Below, piece by piece: positions 28,177 to 37,002 of a stretch of 64,000 bases of DNA. Every line of letters starts with the position of its first letter. Position 1 is the first letter of the stretch. The position numbers and the translations under genes are program-made. The stretch comes from Jannaschia faecimaris (GTDB taxonomy: Bacteria > Pseudomonadota > Alphaproteobacteria > Rhodobacterales > Rhodobacteraceae): the NCBI RefSeq assembly GCF_900107415.1, contig NZ_FNPX01000011.1, positions 51,206-115,205 on the forward strand. Reading direction: 5' to 3'. Under the pieces are notes generated by a model that made no database searches, had not been told where the DNA came from, and was given only the letters and a program-made list of their open reading frames with translations.

Positions 28177-31100
28177 CTATTCCGCCGCGTGCTCCACCAG
28201 CGGTCCGCCTGCCCGGATTGATGCCAGCAGTTCTTCACGCCGTTTGGCTGCGCGCCGTTCGTTGGCTTCCTTCACCGGACCAAAGCCGCGGATCGTCAGG
28301 GGCAATTCGGCCAGTGCAATGATGGCGTCGCGCGTGCCGTCGGAAAGTGTCGGCAGGACCTCCTGCAGGTCGGTCTCATACTGCTTGATCAGTGCTCGCT
28401 CCATGCGCCGCTCCGACGTGCGACCAAAGGGGTCGAACGGTGTGCCGCGCAGGCGTTTACCCGTGGCCAACAGCGGATAGAAACGCTCGATCCACGCACC
28501 GAAGGCACGCTTTTTCGGTCGCCCGTCGGGGCCCTCCTGCGACAGCATCGGCGGTGCCAGTAAGTACGTTAGCTTCAAGTCACCGTCGAACGCCGCAGCG
28601 GCCTTCTCCTTCGTCGATTGGAGCAGGCGCGCGACCTCGTACTCGTCCTTGTAAGTCAATAGCTTGTGATAGCCCTTGGCCACGGCTTCCTTCACAGCGA
28701 TGTCCTTGATCGCATCGATCTGGCGCGTATAGCGCTTGGCATAGCGCGCAGACTGGTACGCCGTCAGGTGATCAACCCGTGTCTGAACGCGCTGCTCCAG
28801 CGTCTTGGGTAGCTGCGTAACGGTATCGGCCAGAATCGCCGCCGCCTTGTCCTGGTGGATGACGGCCCAGCGACCCAACTCGAAGGCACGCTGGTTCCTC
28901 TCGACAGCCGCCCCGTTCAGTTCGATCGCCTTGATGATGGCGTCGTGCGACAGCGGCACCAGACCCTTTTGCCACGCGGCCCCGAGGATCATCGTATTTG
29001 AAAAAATTGTATCACCGAGCAGTTTCTCGGCCAGCTGCGACGCGTCGAACTTTGTCAGCCGATCGCGCAACCGCGCCTCCAGCGACAGGGAAAGACGGTC
29101 GACCGGCAGTTTGAAATCGGCATTCAGGGTGAATTCGCCCGTCACAATCTCATGCCCATTTACGACCGCACCGGTGCGACCCGGTGAAGTCAGCGCCAAG
29201 GTCTTGGTATCCGCCGACACAACGAGGTCGCCGCCGATCAACGCGTCCGCCTCACCCAGAGCGACGCGGATGGCATTGATGTCGGACGGCTTGTTGGCCA
29301 GTCGGCAATGCAGCGCCACGGCACCGCCCTTCTGTGCCAAGCCCGCCATTTCCATCAGGCCCGCACCCTTGCCGTCAAGATACGCGGCCATCGCCATGAC
29401 CGCGCCGATGGTCATAACGCCTGTCCCGCCAACGCCGGTGATGACTGTGTTCCAAGTGCCATCAATCGTGGGAAGGGTTGGTTCAGGAAGCGTTCCCACG
29501 TCGACGTCCTGCGTGGCGTTCTTCTTGAGCCTTGCACCTTCGATCGACACGAAGCTAGGACAGAAGCCTTTGATGCAGCTGTAATCCTTGTTGCAAGACG
29601 ACTGGTCGATGGCGCGTTTGGTACCGAATTCCGTCTCGACCGGCACCAACGAGACGCAGTTCGACTGGACCCCACAATCGCCACATCCCTCGCAGACGTC
29701 GGTATTGATGAAGATGCGCTTGTCGGGATCGGGGAAAAGGCCGCGCTTGCGCCGGCGGCGCTTTTCGGCAGCGCAGGTCTGGACGAAGATGATGGCGCTG
29801 ACGCCTTCAACCTCGCGCATGTGCTTTTGAACGCTCTCCATCTCGTCGCGCTCGTGCCACGACAGGCCCGACGGAAAGCGCGATTTCCGCACGTCTTCCT
29901 TGGCGTCATAGACAACGGCAATTTCCTTGACGCCCATCGCCTGAAGTTCGCGCGCGATCCGGTCGGGGGCAAGATCGCCCTCGTTGTGCTGACCACCGGT
30001 CATCGCGACCGCATCATTGTAGAGGATTTTGTAGGTGATGTTGGTCTTCGCCGCCAAAGCCGCGCGGATGGCGAGAATGCCCGAATGATTATACGTGCCC
30101 TCGCCCAGGTTCTGGAAAACGTGCTTGCGCTTGGAGAACTGGCTTTCACCAACCCAATTGACGCCTTCGGCCCCCATGTGGGTGTAGCCCTCGGTGGAGC
30201 GATCCATCCAGAGTGCCATGACATGACAGCCGATACCCGCGCCCGCACGCGACCCTTCGGGCACCTTGGTCGACGTGTTATGCGGACAGCCCGAACAGAA
30301 CCAGGGGGTCCGCTTGGTGATATCGGGAGCGTTGTCGGCGCGTTTGACCTCGGCGATGCGGCTCAGGCCCGCGTCGATCCGGTCGGTTCCGCGCCCTTCC
30401 TCCTTCAGGATTTCGCCTAACTTCTCCGCGATATCCGTCGGGTCGAGCGCATAAGCCTGCGGGAAAAGGATCGGCCCGTTGGACCCTTTGCGATAGCCAT
30501 AGACGCGGCGGCCGTGGCGGTCGTCGAAGATGGCTTCCTTGACCTGCACCTCGATCAGCTTGCGCTTTTCTTCAACGCAGACAATCAGATCGAGACCCTC
30601 GGCCCAGTCATGCAGCCCCTTCATGTCCATCGGCCAGGTCTGACCGACCTTGTAGGTCGAGATGCCCAGCCGTTCGCATTCCGCGTCGTCCAGACCCAGC
30701 AGGCTCATCGCGTGCACGAGGTCCAGCCAGTTCTTGCCCGCCGCCACGAAGCCGATCTTGGCCCCCGCCTTGCCGTGCATCCGCTTGTCCATCCGGTTGG
30801 CATGGCTGAACGCCTCGGCCGCCCAGCGTTTATAGCCGAGAAGGCGGTCCTCCTGCGGAATCCAATGGTCATTCAGGCGGATGTTCAGGCCACCCTCCGG
30901 CATGTCGAATTCGGGCGTGATGAACGACATCCGGTCGGGGTGCCCATCGACGACGGACGTCACCTCAACAGTGTCCTTCATCGTCTTCAGGCCGACCCAC
31001 ACACCCGCATATCGCGACAGCGCCCAGCCATAGAGGCCATAGTCCAGAATTTCCTGCACCCCCGCCGGGGCCAACACGGGCATGTGCACATCGACCAGCG

Positions 31101-31581
31101 CCCAGTCGGTCTGGTGGCAGGTTGTCGACGACTCCCCCGTGTGATCGTCGCCCATCGCCATCAATACGCCGCCGTTCTTCGACGTGCCGGCCATGTTTGC
31201 GTGGCGCATCGCATCGCCCGATCGGTCAATGCCCGGCCCCTTGCCGTACCACAGGCCGAAGACGCCATCGTGCGTCCCCTCACCGCGCAATTCCGCCTGC
31301 TGGCTGCCCCACATCGCCGTGGCAGCAAGATCTTCATTCAGACCAGGCTGAAACGTGATGTCGTTAGCTTTCAGAATCTTCGACGCTTTTTGCATGTTAA
31401 GGTCGACGGCACCCAGCGGTGAGCCGCGATAGCCGGTGCAATACCCCGCGGTATTCAACCCGGCCCGACGATCCCGTTCCTTCTGCAGCAGCATCAGGCG
31501 CACCAACGCCTGCGTGCCATTTAAAAGCACTTCCGTCTTGTCGAGGTCGAACCGGTCGGACAGAGATACATCGTGGCGCAT
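28177..31581 (-). CDS. single-chain indolepyruvate:ferredoxin oxidoreductase
   Basis: An 1134-residue thiamine-diphosphate enzyme in which the IorA and IorB parts are joined. It oxidatively decarboxylates aryl-pyruvates from aromatic amino-acid transamination to acyl-CoA. Visible: N-terminal pyrimidine-domain YRGSPLGAVDLNMQ, a ThDP region with CSGCPHNTSTKVPEG and GIGCHVMALWMDR, a ferredoxin-like cluster CEGCGDCGVQSNC near residues 627-640, and a C-terminal gamma-type domain GVGGTGVMTIGAV. ATG at 31581 follows GGGAG. It is divergent from a LysR gene with a palindromic operator in between, so it is likely under that regulator. Confidence 0.92.
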   Translation of the reverse strand: MRHDVSLSDRFDLDKTEVLLNGTQALVRLMLLQKERDRRAGLNTAGYCTGYRGSPLGAVDLNMQKASKILKANDITFQPGLNEDLAATAMWGSQQAELRGEGTHDGVFGLWYGKGPGIDRSGDAMRHANMAGTSKNGGVLMAMGDDHTGESSTTCHQTDWALVDVHMPVLAPAGVQEILDYGLYGWALSRYAGVWVGLKTMKDTVEVTSVVDGHPDRMSFITPEFDMPEGGLNIRLNDHWIPQEDRLLGYKRWAAEAFSHANRMDKRMHGKAGAKIGFVAAGKNWLDLVHAMSLLGLDDAECERLGISTYKVGQTWPMDMKGLHDWAEGLDLIVCVEEKRKLIEVQVKEAIFDDRHGRRVYGYRKGSNGPILFPQAYALDPTDIAEKLGEILKEEGRGTDRIDAGLSRIAEVKRADNAPDITKRTPWFCSGCPHNTSTKVPEGSRAGAGIGCHVMALWMDRSTEGYTHMGAEGVNWVGESQFSKRKHVFQNLGEGTYNHSGILAIRAALAAKTNITYKILYNDAVAMTGGQHNEGDLAPDRIARELQAMGVKEIAVVYDAKEDVRKSRFPSGLSWHERDEMESVQKHMREVEGVSAIIFVQTCAAEKRRRRKRGLFPDPDKRIFINTDVCEGCGDCGVQSNCVSLVPVETEFGTKRAIDQSSCNKDYSCIKGFCPSFVSIEGARLKKNATQDVDVGTLPEPTLPTIDGTWNTVITGVGGTGVMTIGAVMAMAAYLDGKGAGLMEMAGLAQKGGAVALHCRLANKPSDINAIRVALGEADALIGGDLVVSADTKTLALTSPGRTGAVVNGHEIVTGEFTLNADFKLPVDRLSLSLEARLRDRLTKFDASQLAEKLLGDTIFSNTMILGAAWQKGLVPLSHDAIIKAIELNGAAVERNQRAFELGRWAVIHQDKAAAILADTVTQLPKTLEQRVQTRVDHLTAYQSARYAKRYTRQIDAIKDIAVKEAVAKGYHKLLTYKDEYEVARLLQSTKEKAAAAFDGDLKLTYLLAPPMLSQEGPDGRPKKRAFGAWIERFYPLLATGKRLRGTPFDPFGRTSERRMERALIKQYETDLQEVLPTLSDGTRDAIIALAELPLTIRGFGPVKEANERRAAKRREELLASIRAGGPLVEHAAE

Positions 31582-31603
31582 GAAAATTCTCCCTTTGGAT
31601 CAT

Positions 31604-31628
31604 TATAGGTCATATAGGCTGACCTATA
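31604..31628. promoter_or_regulatory. LysR-type operator between the oxidoreductase and lysR genes
   Basis: Perfect 9-base inverted repeat TATAGGTCA (31604-31612) and TGACCTATA (31620-31628) with a 7-base spacer. It contains the LysR-family T-N11-A core (T at 31610, A at 31622) with GGT/ACC arms. A further half site TATAGG lies in the spacer and another CTTATAGG near 31675. It sits 23 bases upstream of the oxidoreductase ATG. Confidence 0.7.
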
Positions 31629-31709
31629 AAGCGAAATCTTCTTCACACTTCCGCACCACCCTACCTTATAGGATGAATCGGGGAGCGGATTTATTGACGC
31701 GGGTGATTC

Positions 31710-32612
31710 ATGGATTGGGACAAGTTACGGATTTTCCACGCAGTTGCGGATGCGGGCTCGTTGACGCATGCGGGTGACGTTCTGCACCTGTCGCAGTCGG
31801 CGGTCAGCCGTCAGATCCGTGCGCTCGAAGAAAGTCTGAGCACGACCTTGTTCCACCGCCACGCTCGCGGCCTGATCCTGACGGAACAGGGGGAACTTCT
31901 GTTCGACGCGACGCAGGCAATGACCAAGCGGCTCGACACCGCCAGCGCGCGCATCCGCGATTCCGAGGAGGAGGTTTTCGGCAACCTGCGCGTCACCACG
32001 ACGATCGGCTTCGGTTCGATCTGGCTGGCTCCGCGCCTGTCGAAACTCTATGCGAAATATCCCGACCTCAGCCTTGATCTGATGCTTGAGGAACGGGTGC
32101 TGGACCTGCCCATGCGCGAAGCTGACGTCGCAATCCGCATGAAGGAGCCAAGCCAGGCGGACCTGGTGCGCAAGCGCCTGATGGACATCCGGATGCAGTT
32201 GTTTGCCTGCCCCGAGTACCTGGAGGCGAACGGCACGCCGAAGTCATTGCACGATCTGTCTCAACACCGTCTGCTGTGCCAGTCGCTGGACGTCACGCAG
32301 GTCAGCGCGGGGGCGACGTTGGTACGGGAATTGATGACCTACGACATCGGTCGGACGCTTAAGGTGAACAATTACTTCGGCGTCTTGCAAGGCGTCCTTA
32401 GCAACTTGGGAATTGGAGTGTTACCCGACTACCTTAGCCAGGATTTCCCGCAACTTGTCCGTGTTCTGCCGTCCGTGGAATCGAACGAAGTTCCAGTTTT
32501 CCTTGCCTTCCCCGAGGAATTGCGCGGCTCCAAAAGGATTGAGGCATTTCGCGACTTCGTCGTGGAGGAGGTGGTCGCCTACCGCAAGGCCCGCAAAGGC
32601 GACTCCAAGTAA
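31710..32612 (+). CDS. LysR-family transcriptional regulator
   Basis: A 300-residue regulator: winged helix-turn-helix at residues 1-60 (FHAVADAGSLTHAGDVLHLSQSAVSRQIRALEESLSTTLF in overlapping form) and a periplasmic-binding-like effector domain (about 90-290). It starts at the ATG at 31710. Divergent from the indolepyruvate oxidoreductase gene, which with the palindrome between them makes that gene and itself the probable targets. The inducer is probably an aromatic pyruvate or amino acid (inference from the neighbour). Confidence 0.9.
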   Translation: MDWDKLRIFHAVADAGSLTHAGDVLHLSQSAVSRQIRALEESLSTTLFHRHARGLILTEQGELLFDATQAMTKRLDTASARIRDSEEEVFGNLRVTTTIGFGSIWLAPRLSKLYAKYPDLSLDLMLEERVLDLPMREADVAIRMKEPSQADLVRKRLMDIRMQLFACPEYLEANGTPKSLHDLSQHRLLCQSLDVTQVSAGATLVRELMTYDIGRTLKVNNYFGVLQGVLSNLGIGVLPDYLSQDFPQLVRVLPSVESNEVPVFLAFPEELRGSKRIEAFRDFVVEEVVAYRKARKGDSK

Positions 32613-32686
32613 ATCCCTCCGTGTCGGCACTCTCAGTCATGCGTCCAGTGCATGACGGGATTGCAGCGGTCCGTTCACTTTACGCC

Positions 32687-32715
32687 TTGTCTGAAGGCGG
32701 CCTGCGCAATAATTA
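32687..32715 (+). promoter_or_regulatory. candidate sigma-70-type promoter of a small RNA
   Basis: TTGTCT at 32687-32692, a spacer of exactly 17 bases, and TAATTA at 32710-32715. It lies 75 bases after the lysR stop and points at a terminator 50 bases further on, with no coding frame in between. It predicts a transcript starting near 32722. Confidence 0.5.
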
Positions 32716-32721
32716 CTCACT

Positions 32722-32793
32722 CGAAGGCTGGCGTTTATGCCCCTTCATCTCCCTGTTGGACTTCGGCCGAGCTTTGAGCTCGGCCTTTTTTTT
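32722..32793 (+). ncRNA. candidate intergenic small RNA of about 70 nt
   Basis: Between a well-spaced promoter and a strong intrinsic terminator there is a short transcript unit with no reading frame or ribosome site. Before the terminator hairpin the sequence is pyrimidine-rich (CCCCTTCATCTCCCTG), an anti-ribosome-site type of stretch often exposed in Hfq-dependent small RNAs of alphaproteobacteria. I do not match it to a named family. The 5' end is predicted and uncertain by several bases; the 3' end is set by the T run. It could alternatively be only the lysR terminator. Confidence 0.45.
32765..32793 (+). terminator. strong intrinsic terminator
   Basis: Nine-base-pair stem GGCCGAGCT (32765-32773) and AGCTCGGCC (32777-32785) with a 3-base loop, followed at once by eight T (32786-32793). 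This is the clearest Rho-independent terminator in the window. It ends either the candidate small RNA, the lysR transcript, or both. Confidence 0.85.
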
Positions 32794-32862
32794 GGACCAC
32801 TGCGTTTCGGAAACCCCAACGTCAGTCAGTCAAACCGGCCTGTCGTCAATGCCGGAAACGGC

Positions 32863-33288
32863 TCACCCCGCCTCGGCAGCCGCGGTTTTCCGGATACGTT
32901 CGACCATGGCGCGCAGCCCGTTGGATCGTTGCGAAGACAGATGATCGTTCAAGCCAAGCCGCGCCAATTCCGCCTTGGCATCGACCTTGGTGACCTCGCC
33001 CACCGATAAACCGGCGTACAACTCATGCAGGATCGCTATCAGTCCGCGAACTATCATCGCATCTGATTCACCTGCGAAATCAAACGTCGCCGAGGCTCCC
33101 TGCCCCTCCAGCCTTGGGTGCAGCCAGACCTGACTGGCACAGCCGTCCACCTTGGTCGCGTCGACTTTCAGCGCGTCGTCAAGCGGCGGAAAGGCTTTTC
33201 CCAACTCGATCACATGGCGATAGCGGTCTTCCCAATCGTCCAGAAATTCGAACGTCTCGACCAGATCTTCAAAGCGTTCCTGTGCCAT
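32863..33288 (-). CDS. sufE: SufE-family Fe-S cluster assembly protein
   Basis: Accepts sulfur from the SufS desulfurase and stimulates it. The 141-residue protein has the opening FLDDWEDRYRHVIELGKAFPPL, the persulfide-carrying cysteine in VDGCASQVWLHPRLEG, and the C-terminal HLSSQRSNGLRAMVERIR. Full length for the family. It stands alone; the suf operon is not in the window. Divergent from the lipoprotein gene. Confidence 0.94.
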   Translation of the reverse strand: MAQERFEDLVETFEFLDDWEDRYRHVIELGKAFPPLDDALKVDATKVDGCASQVWLHPRLEGQGASATFDFAGESDAMIVRGLIAILHELYAGLSVGEVTKVDAKAELARLGLNDHLSSQRSNGLRAMVERIRKTAAAEAG

Positions 33289-33410
33289 CTACACCTCTTT
33301 CGTCGGGGTTGAGGTAGGCGCAGCGCCCAGCAAGGTCCAGCCCCCGCTTCCCAAAGCCGCGGCAATGGGCTAGCCCAGTATCGAAGTTAATTCCCGGGGG
33401 ACCCACCAAA

Positions 33411-33857
33411 ATGTTCGCACGCATCACAGCGGTTCTGGCAGTCACGGCGCTGGCCGGGTGCGGGATCGGGCAATCTCGTCTGAACCCGATGAATTGGTTT
33501 GGCTCCGACCGCGAGGAGCGGATCGACCAAGCGCGCGCCGAACCCAGCCGTCCCGTCGTTCAGGAAGTTGTATCCCTCAAGGCCGAGCCGACGCCCGGAG
33601 GGGTCATCATCTCGGCTGTAGGCCTGCCGCCAACCCAAGGCTTTTGGGAGGCGGAGCTTGTACGCATTGCATCCGACGATCCTGCGGTCCTCGTTCTGGA
33701 CTTCAACATCCTTCCGCCACTGACGCCAGAACCGGTTGGCACACAACCTTCGCGCGAAGTGCTGGCCGGGGCGTTTTTCACGACGCAGGACCTGACCGGC
33801 GTGCGAACGATCGCGGTTCAGGGGCTTTCCAACCGCCGTTCCGTCAGCCGCCAGTAA
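33411..33857 (+). CDS. predicted lipoprotein, unknown function
   Basis: A 148-residue protein with a lipoprotein signal: MFARITAVLAVTALAGC, with lipobox LAGC at residues 14-17. Residues after the Cys include NPMNWFG and then a beta-rich domain (VVSLKAEPTPGGVIISAVGLPPTQGFWEAEL; FFTTQDLTGVRTIAVQG). I do not recognise a Pfam family, but the NPMNWFG start followed by a small beta domain recurs in this order as I recall. Ribosome site GGGGGA precedes the ATG, and a good hairpin terminator follows the stop. Confidence 0.8.
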   Translation: MFARITAVLAVTALAGCGIGQSRLNPMNWFGSDREERIDQARAEPSRPVVQEVVSLKAEPTPGGVIISAVGLPPTQGFWEAELVRIASDDPAVLVLDFNILPPLTPEPVGTQPSREVLAGAFFTTQDLTGVRTIAVQGLSNRRSVSRQ

Positions 33858-33879
33858 GGCGTTCTGAAACAGGGGCTTG

Positions 33880-33909
33880 AGCGCCGTTCTTTACAGAACG
33901 GCGCTTTCT
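33880..33909 (+). terminator. intrinsic terminator after the lipoprotein gene
   Basis: Perfect 11-base-pair stem AGCGCCGTTCT (33880-33890) and AGAACGGCGCT (33895-33905) with the tetraloop TTAC, followed by TTTCT. Located 22 bases after the lipoprotein stop; it can also serve the convergent SDR gene on the other strand. Confidence 0.8.
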
Positions 33910-33997
33910 GTACGGGCCCCGGTGACCTATTTAGACTCCGACGCTCTGATATCGCGCCCGGTCATCGCCAAACCTGCATACCAACATCCCCGCCACC

Positions 33998-34753
33998 CTA
34001 GCCCGCCGTCCAACCGCCATCGACCAACAGCGAGGAGCCGGTCACCATGGCCGACGCATCCGAGGCCAGGAACAGGACCGCGCCCATGATGTCCTCCACT
34101 TCGGCCAGCCGGGGCAATTTCACCTTGTCCTCGATCCAGGCGCGCCGGACCGGGTCGTCCAGCGTCTTGGCGGACAGCGGCGTTCGCACAAAGGTCGGGC
34201 AGACGGTATTTACCCGGATGTTCCGAGGGCCCCAATCGATCGCCATGGCCTTGGTCATTCCCTCGACCCCATGCTTCGTCGCGCAGTAGACGGCCCTGTC
34301 CACACCGCCGACATAGCCCATCTGGCTGCTGATCTGGATGATCGATCCACCTCCGTCCATCCGCAGCGCCACACGCTGGGCCAGGAAATACGCGGCCCGC
34401 AGGTTTAAATCGGTAACGGCGTCGAAATCATCAGGGGTGGTGTCCTGCGCAGGGCTGTGGCGCGCCATACCCGCCGAGTTGCAAAGGATGTCGAACGGAG
34501 CCTGCACATCAAGAAATCCGCGCGTCGCGTCCAGGTTGACCACGTCCAACACGTGCCCTTCGGCGGAGTATCCGGCGTCGGTCAATTGCCGCACGGCATC
34601 ATCCAGACCTGCCCGACCACGAGCAGCGATTACGACATGAGCGCCCGCTTCCGCCAAAGCCGCCGCGCAGGCCAGACCTATGCCCCGAGAGCCGCCGGGA
34701 ACAAACGCCCGCCGCCCGTCGAGGCGAAAGCTGGGGGTCTTGGGTAAGGGCAT
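33998..34753 (-). CDS. short-chain dehydrogenase/reductase
   Basis: A classical SDR of 251 residues: cofactor motif FVPGGSRGIGLACAAAL (TGxxxGIG type with Pro-Gly replacing Thr-Gly), NSAG in LCNSAGMARH, catalytic Ser in QISSQMG and Y-x3-K in YCATKHGVEG. The acidic end of beta strand 2 is not conserved (AARGRAGLD), hinting at NADP. ATG at 34753 follows GGAG; a GTG 15 bases upstream is possible. Substrate unknown. Related to 2-deoxy-gluconate or gluconate dehydrogenase-like SDRs, but this is not decisive. Confidence 0.85.
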   Translation of the reverse strand: MPLPKTPSFRLDGRRAFVPGGSRGIGLACAAALAEAGAHVVIAARGRAGLDDAVRQLTDAGYSAEGHVLDVVNLDATRGFLDVQAPFDILCNSAGMARHSPAQDTTPDDFDAVTDLNLRAAYFLAQRVALRMDGGGSIIQISSQMGYVGGVDRAVYCATKHGVEGMTKAMAIDWGPRNIRVNTVCPTFVRTPLSAKTLDDPVRRAWIEDKVKLPRLAEVEDIMGAVLFLASDASAMVTGSSLLVDGGWTAG

Positions 34754-34806
34754 TCCATTCTCCGGCACTCAGAATTGAGCGGCGATGCCAACACACGTGA
34801 CCGCGA

Positions 34807-35059
34807 TCATTCAAGCCGCTTTCGATGAATGGGCACGATGACATGCATCGATCCATTATCCGAACGCCGGTGCAGATTGATGCGATCGCAGGGCGATAGA
34901 CCAAGACGTTGCCGAGTTTTACCGTGCGAAGCATCCCGAAATCTGACGTACTCATGAAGATGTGCCGCCGATGAGAGGAAGTCTGCAAAAACCCTCCGCC
35001 ATCGCAAGTAAAGTGGGATCTTCCCGGTCCAGAACGGCCGCCCAGTCGAAATCATGCAT
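34807..35059 (-). pseudogene. small gene of unknown function, frameshifted in a T run
   Basis: Two overlapping frames appear to be one broken gene. From the ATG at 35059 the first frame gives MHDFDWAAVLDREDPTLLAM then AEGF and soon stops; from about 34990 the next frame continues ADFLSSAAHLHEYVRFRD to a stop at 34807. The switch falls in a run of five T (minus strand; A at 34987-34991). Removing one T would join the frames into about 83 residues. No family recognised. The gene overlaps the end of the upstream broken gene by eight bases, so they were a coupled pair. Confidence 0.5.
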
Positions 35060-35660
35060 CAGAGATCAACTTCCCTGAAGATATTTCATCTTGCAGTTCG
35101 TCGGAATACCGCATGGCCAGTGTTTCCCCTCCCTTGCCGAGGGAGCCATTGATGGCGAGGAAGAGGTCGGGAAGCACCTCCAGCGCGCGCTCCTGCTGCG
35201 CCTTCGATACGAACTTGGTCCGTTTCCCGTCCAAATAGTCCTGCCACGTCAGGCCGGTCATGTAGCCGTTCTTGCTGTCGCCCGGATTAGTTCACGAGCG
35301 ATAGCAAAAAAAGACCGGTGCCCCGATGGCGGTCACCGTGAAGACGTGCTTACCCGTACTTATATCCCCCAATGACAGGATATCCGGTCCCGGTGCCTCC
35401 GTCCTCGGAGATCGATGACTATTAATGCCGGTCCGCAACCCTTCGAAGATCAGAAGATACATATCCCCGAGCCGGCCTTGGCGGTCACCACGAAACAGAT
35501 GCATGGAAACGTCCGAACGCTCCGTCAGGGTCGAACTGCGAAGATTCCCTCGGCTTCCTCCCCAGTCCCTTACCCAGAACGAAAGACCATCCTTCGTTTG
35601 GCCGCGTTTTTCCAACTCATGTGGAGCCAGAGGCCCGAGATCAATTCCGTCCAAATCCAT
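35052..35660 (-). pseudogene. gene of unknown function with an in-frame TGA
   Basis: A 203-codon frame starting at the ATG at 35660 with AGAAGGA before it. It is interrupted by one TGA at 35294-35292, after codon 122; downstream the same frame stays open without a stop (TNPGDSKNGYMTGLTWQDYL and on) to a normal end at 35052. The part before reads MDLDGIDLGPLAPHELEKRG to VFFCYRS. Either a nonsense mutation has split the gene, or translation restarts at the ATG at 35261, which has only a weak ribosome site. No selenocysteine hairpin is apparent. Family unknown. Confidence 0.5.
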
Positions 35661-35728
35661 TGTCTGTCCTTCTGAGGGTTCCGCCGCGAGCACGACGCGA
35701 GACGGACAGCCGAAGTGAGATCGCGAAA

Positions 35729-36472
35729 TCAATCCGGCAGGCGTTTGAGGACGTCTACGACGCTGCGTCGGATCAACTCCAAGTCGTCCTTTTCCGAGAA
35801 ACGGTGATCGCTTCCCCGCACGAGCGTCAGACGAATGTCGTCGCAGGTCACGTGGCTGAGCAGGCGCAGAGCCGTCGTCGTCGTGACCGAAGCGTCATCC
35901 GTGCCCTGCACCATGCGCACCGGGAAAGGCAGCGGCAGCGGGTCACGAAGAACCAGGCGCGCCCGTCCTTCCTCGATCAGGCGCTTGGTGATGACATAGG
36001 GCTCGCCATAGTCGGACGGCAAAAGCGTCTGCCCCTGCTCCATCACCTCGGCGCGCTGTGCGTCGTTGAAATCCCGCCAGAAACCGTCCTCGGTGAAGTC
36101 GGGCGCGGCGGCGATAGTGACAAGACCCGCGACGCGCTCGGGCCTCTCCTTGGCGATCAGCAACGCGATCCAGCCGCCCATGGATGACCCGACAAGGACT
36201 TGCGGCCCCTCGGTCACCGCTTCGATCACGGCGAGGGCATCCTGATACCAGTCCCCGATGCAGCCGTCGGCAAAGGCCCCGCCCGACTCTCCATGGCCGG
36301 AATAGTCCAGTCGCAGGAACGCGCGCCCCTTGCGCTTCGCCCAGTCTTCCAGCGCCACAGCCTTGGTGCCCTGCATGTCGGATTTGAACCCGCCGAGAAA
36401 AACGAGGCCCGGCCCGATACCCGGCGTGAAACGATAGGCCAGCTTGTTCCCGGCGCGCGCAATTGTCTGCAT
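35729..36472 (-). CDS. alpha/beta hydrolase (ABHD10-like esterase)
   Basis: A 247-residue cytosolic hydrolase. Oxyanion-side loop VFLGGFKSDMQGTKA, the acid-strand LDYSGHGESGG, nucleophile elbow VLVGSSMGGWIALLIA (Ser in GSSMG), and a C-terminal His in VRGSDHRFSEKDDL. The GGFKSDM loop and SDHRFSE end are the pattern of the bacterial relatives of human ABHD10 thioesterase/esterase. ATG at 36472 follows GGGG; seven codons upstream is another in-frame start. Physiological substrate unknown. Confidence 0.87.
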   Translation of the reverse strand: MQTIARAGNKLAYRFTPGIGPGLVFLGGFKSDMQGTKAVALEDWAKRKGRAFLRLDYSGHGESGGAFADGCIGDWYQDALAVIEAVTEGPQVLVGSSMGGWIALLIAKERPERVAGLVTIAAAPDFTEDGFWRDFNDAQRAEVMEQGQTLLPSDYGEPYVITKRLIEEGRARLVLRDPLPLPFPVRMVQGTDDASVTTTTALRLLSHVTCDDIRLTLVRGSDHRFSEKDDLELIRRSVVDVLKRLPD

Positions 36473-37002
36473 CGTGTCCCCCACTTTGCCCAAGCCCTAG
36501 CGGTGACGGCGACGCTGCGCAATTAGGTGCCCGAAATCGCGTACGGTGATATGCAATCTCTAATTCGCGCGACATCCAATCGTGGATCCGAGCGATGCGG
36601 CTCGTACCATCTCATCGACGCAAACCGCCGATATCTTGCGGTATTTACGGAGTATGGAACCAAGCATTAGGCGGTCGTTGCGCATTTCGCAGTGCCAAGA
36701 ACTTGGTGCCTTGGCGGGTGCCGTGCCGCTGTCACTGGTGATCGACGACCTTTTGGACATCGCTTTCTGCACGCCGCACCGGCACCGAATATATTGGCAT
36801 AAATGGCTGGACCACTGCCGCCGGGCCCGGATGTCATCGCGTTGCGCCTGACCTTCGGACGGGATTTGCGCAGATGCGACGATCTTTCCGGACCGTTCAA
36901 TGGACCCGTCCGCGCGTTGGAGCGTTTCACCCTAGTTAAGCAAGAGGCCCCAGGGCCCGAGTGCACCGAACGGCCACGCCCGTCCCAAACAATGAGATAT
37001 TT
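36473..37002. other. 530-base stretch without a supported gene
   Basis: Several overlapping frames exist on both strands, but none has a good ribosome site, codon pattern or family resemblance. The last part holds the leader of the small gene at 37003. I see no hairpin with a T run and no tRNA. Confidence 0.45.

Noticed and set aside
29308..30420. 370-codon plus-strand frame
   Set aside because: Antisense shadow of the indolepyruvate oxidoreductase gene.
35292..35294. TGA as a selenocysteine codon
   Set aside because: No bacterial-type hairpin with a suitable loop is visible just after the codon, and the family is unknown; a nonsense mutation or genuine stop is simpler.
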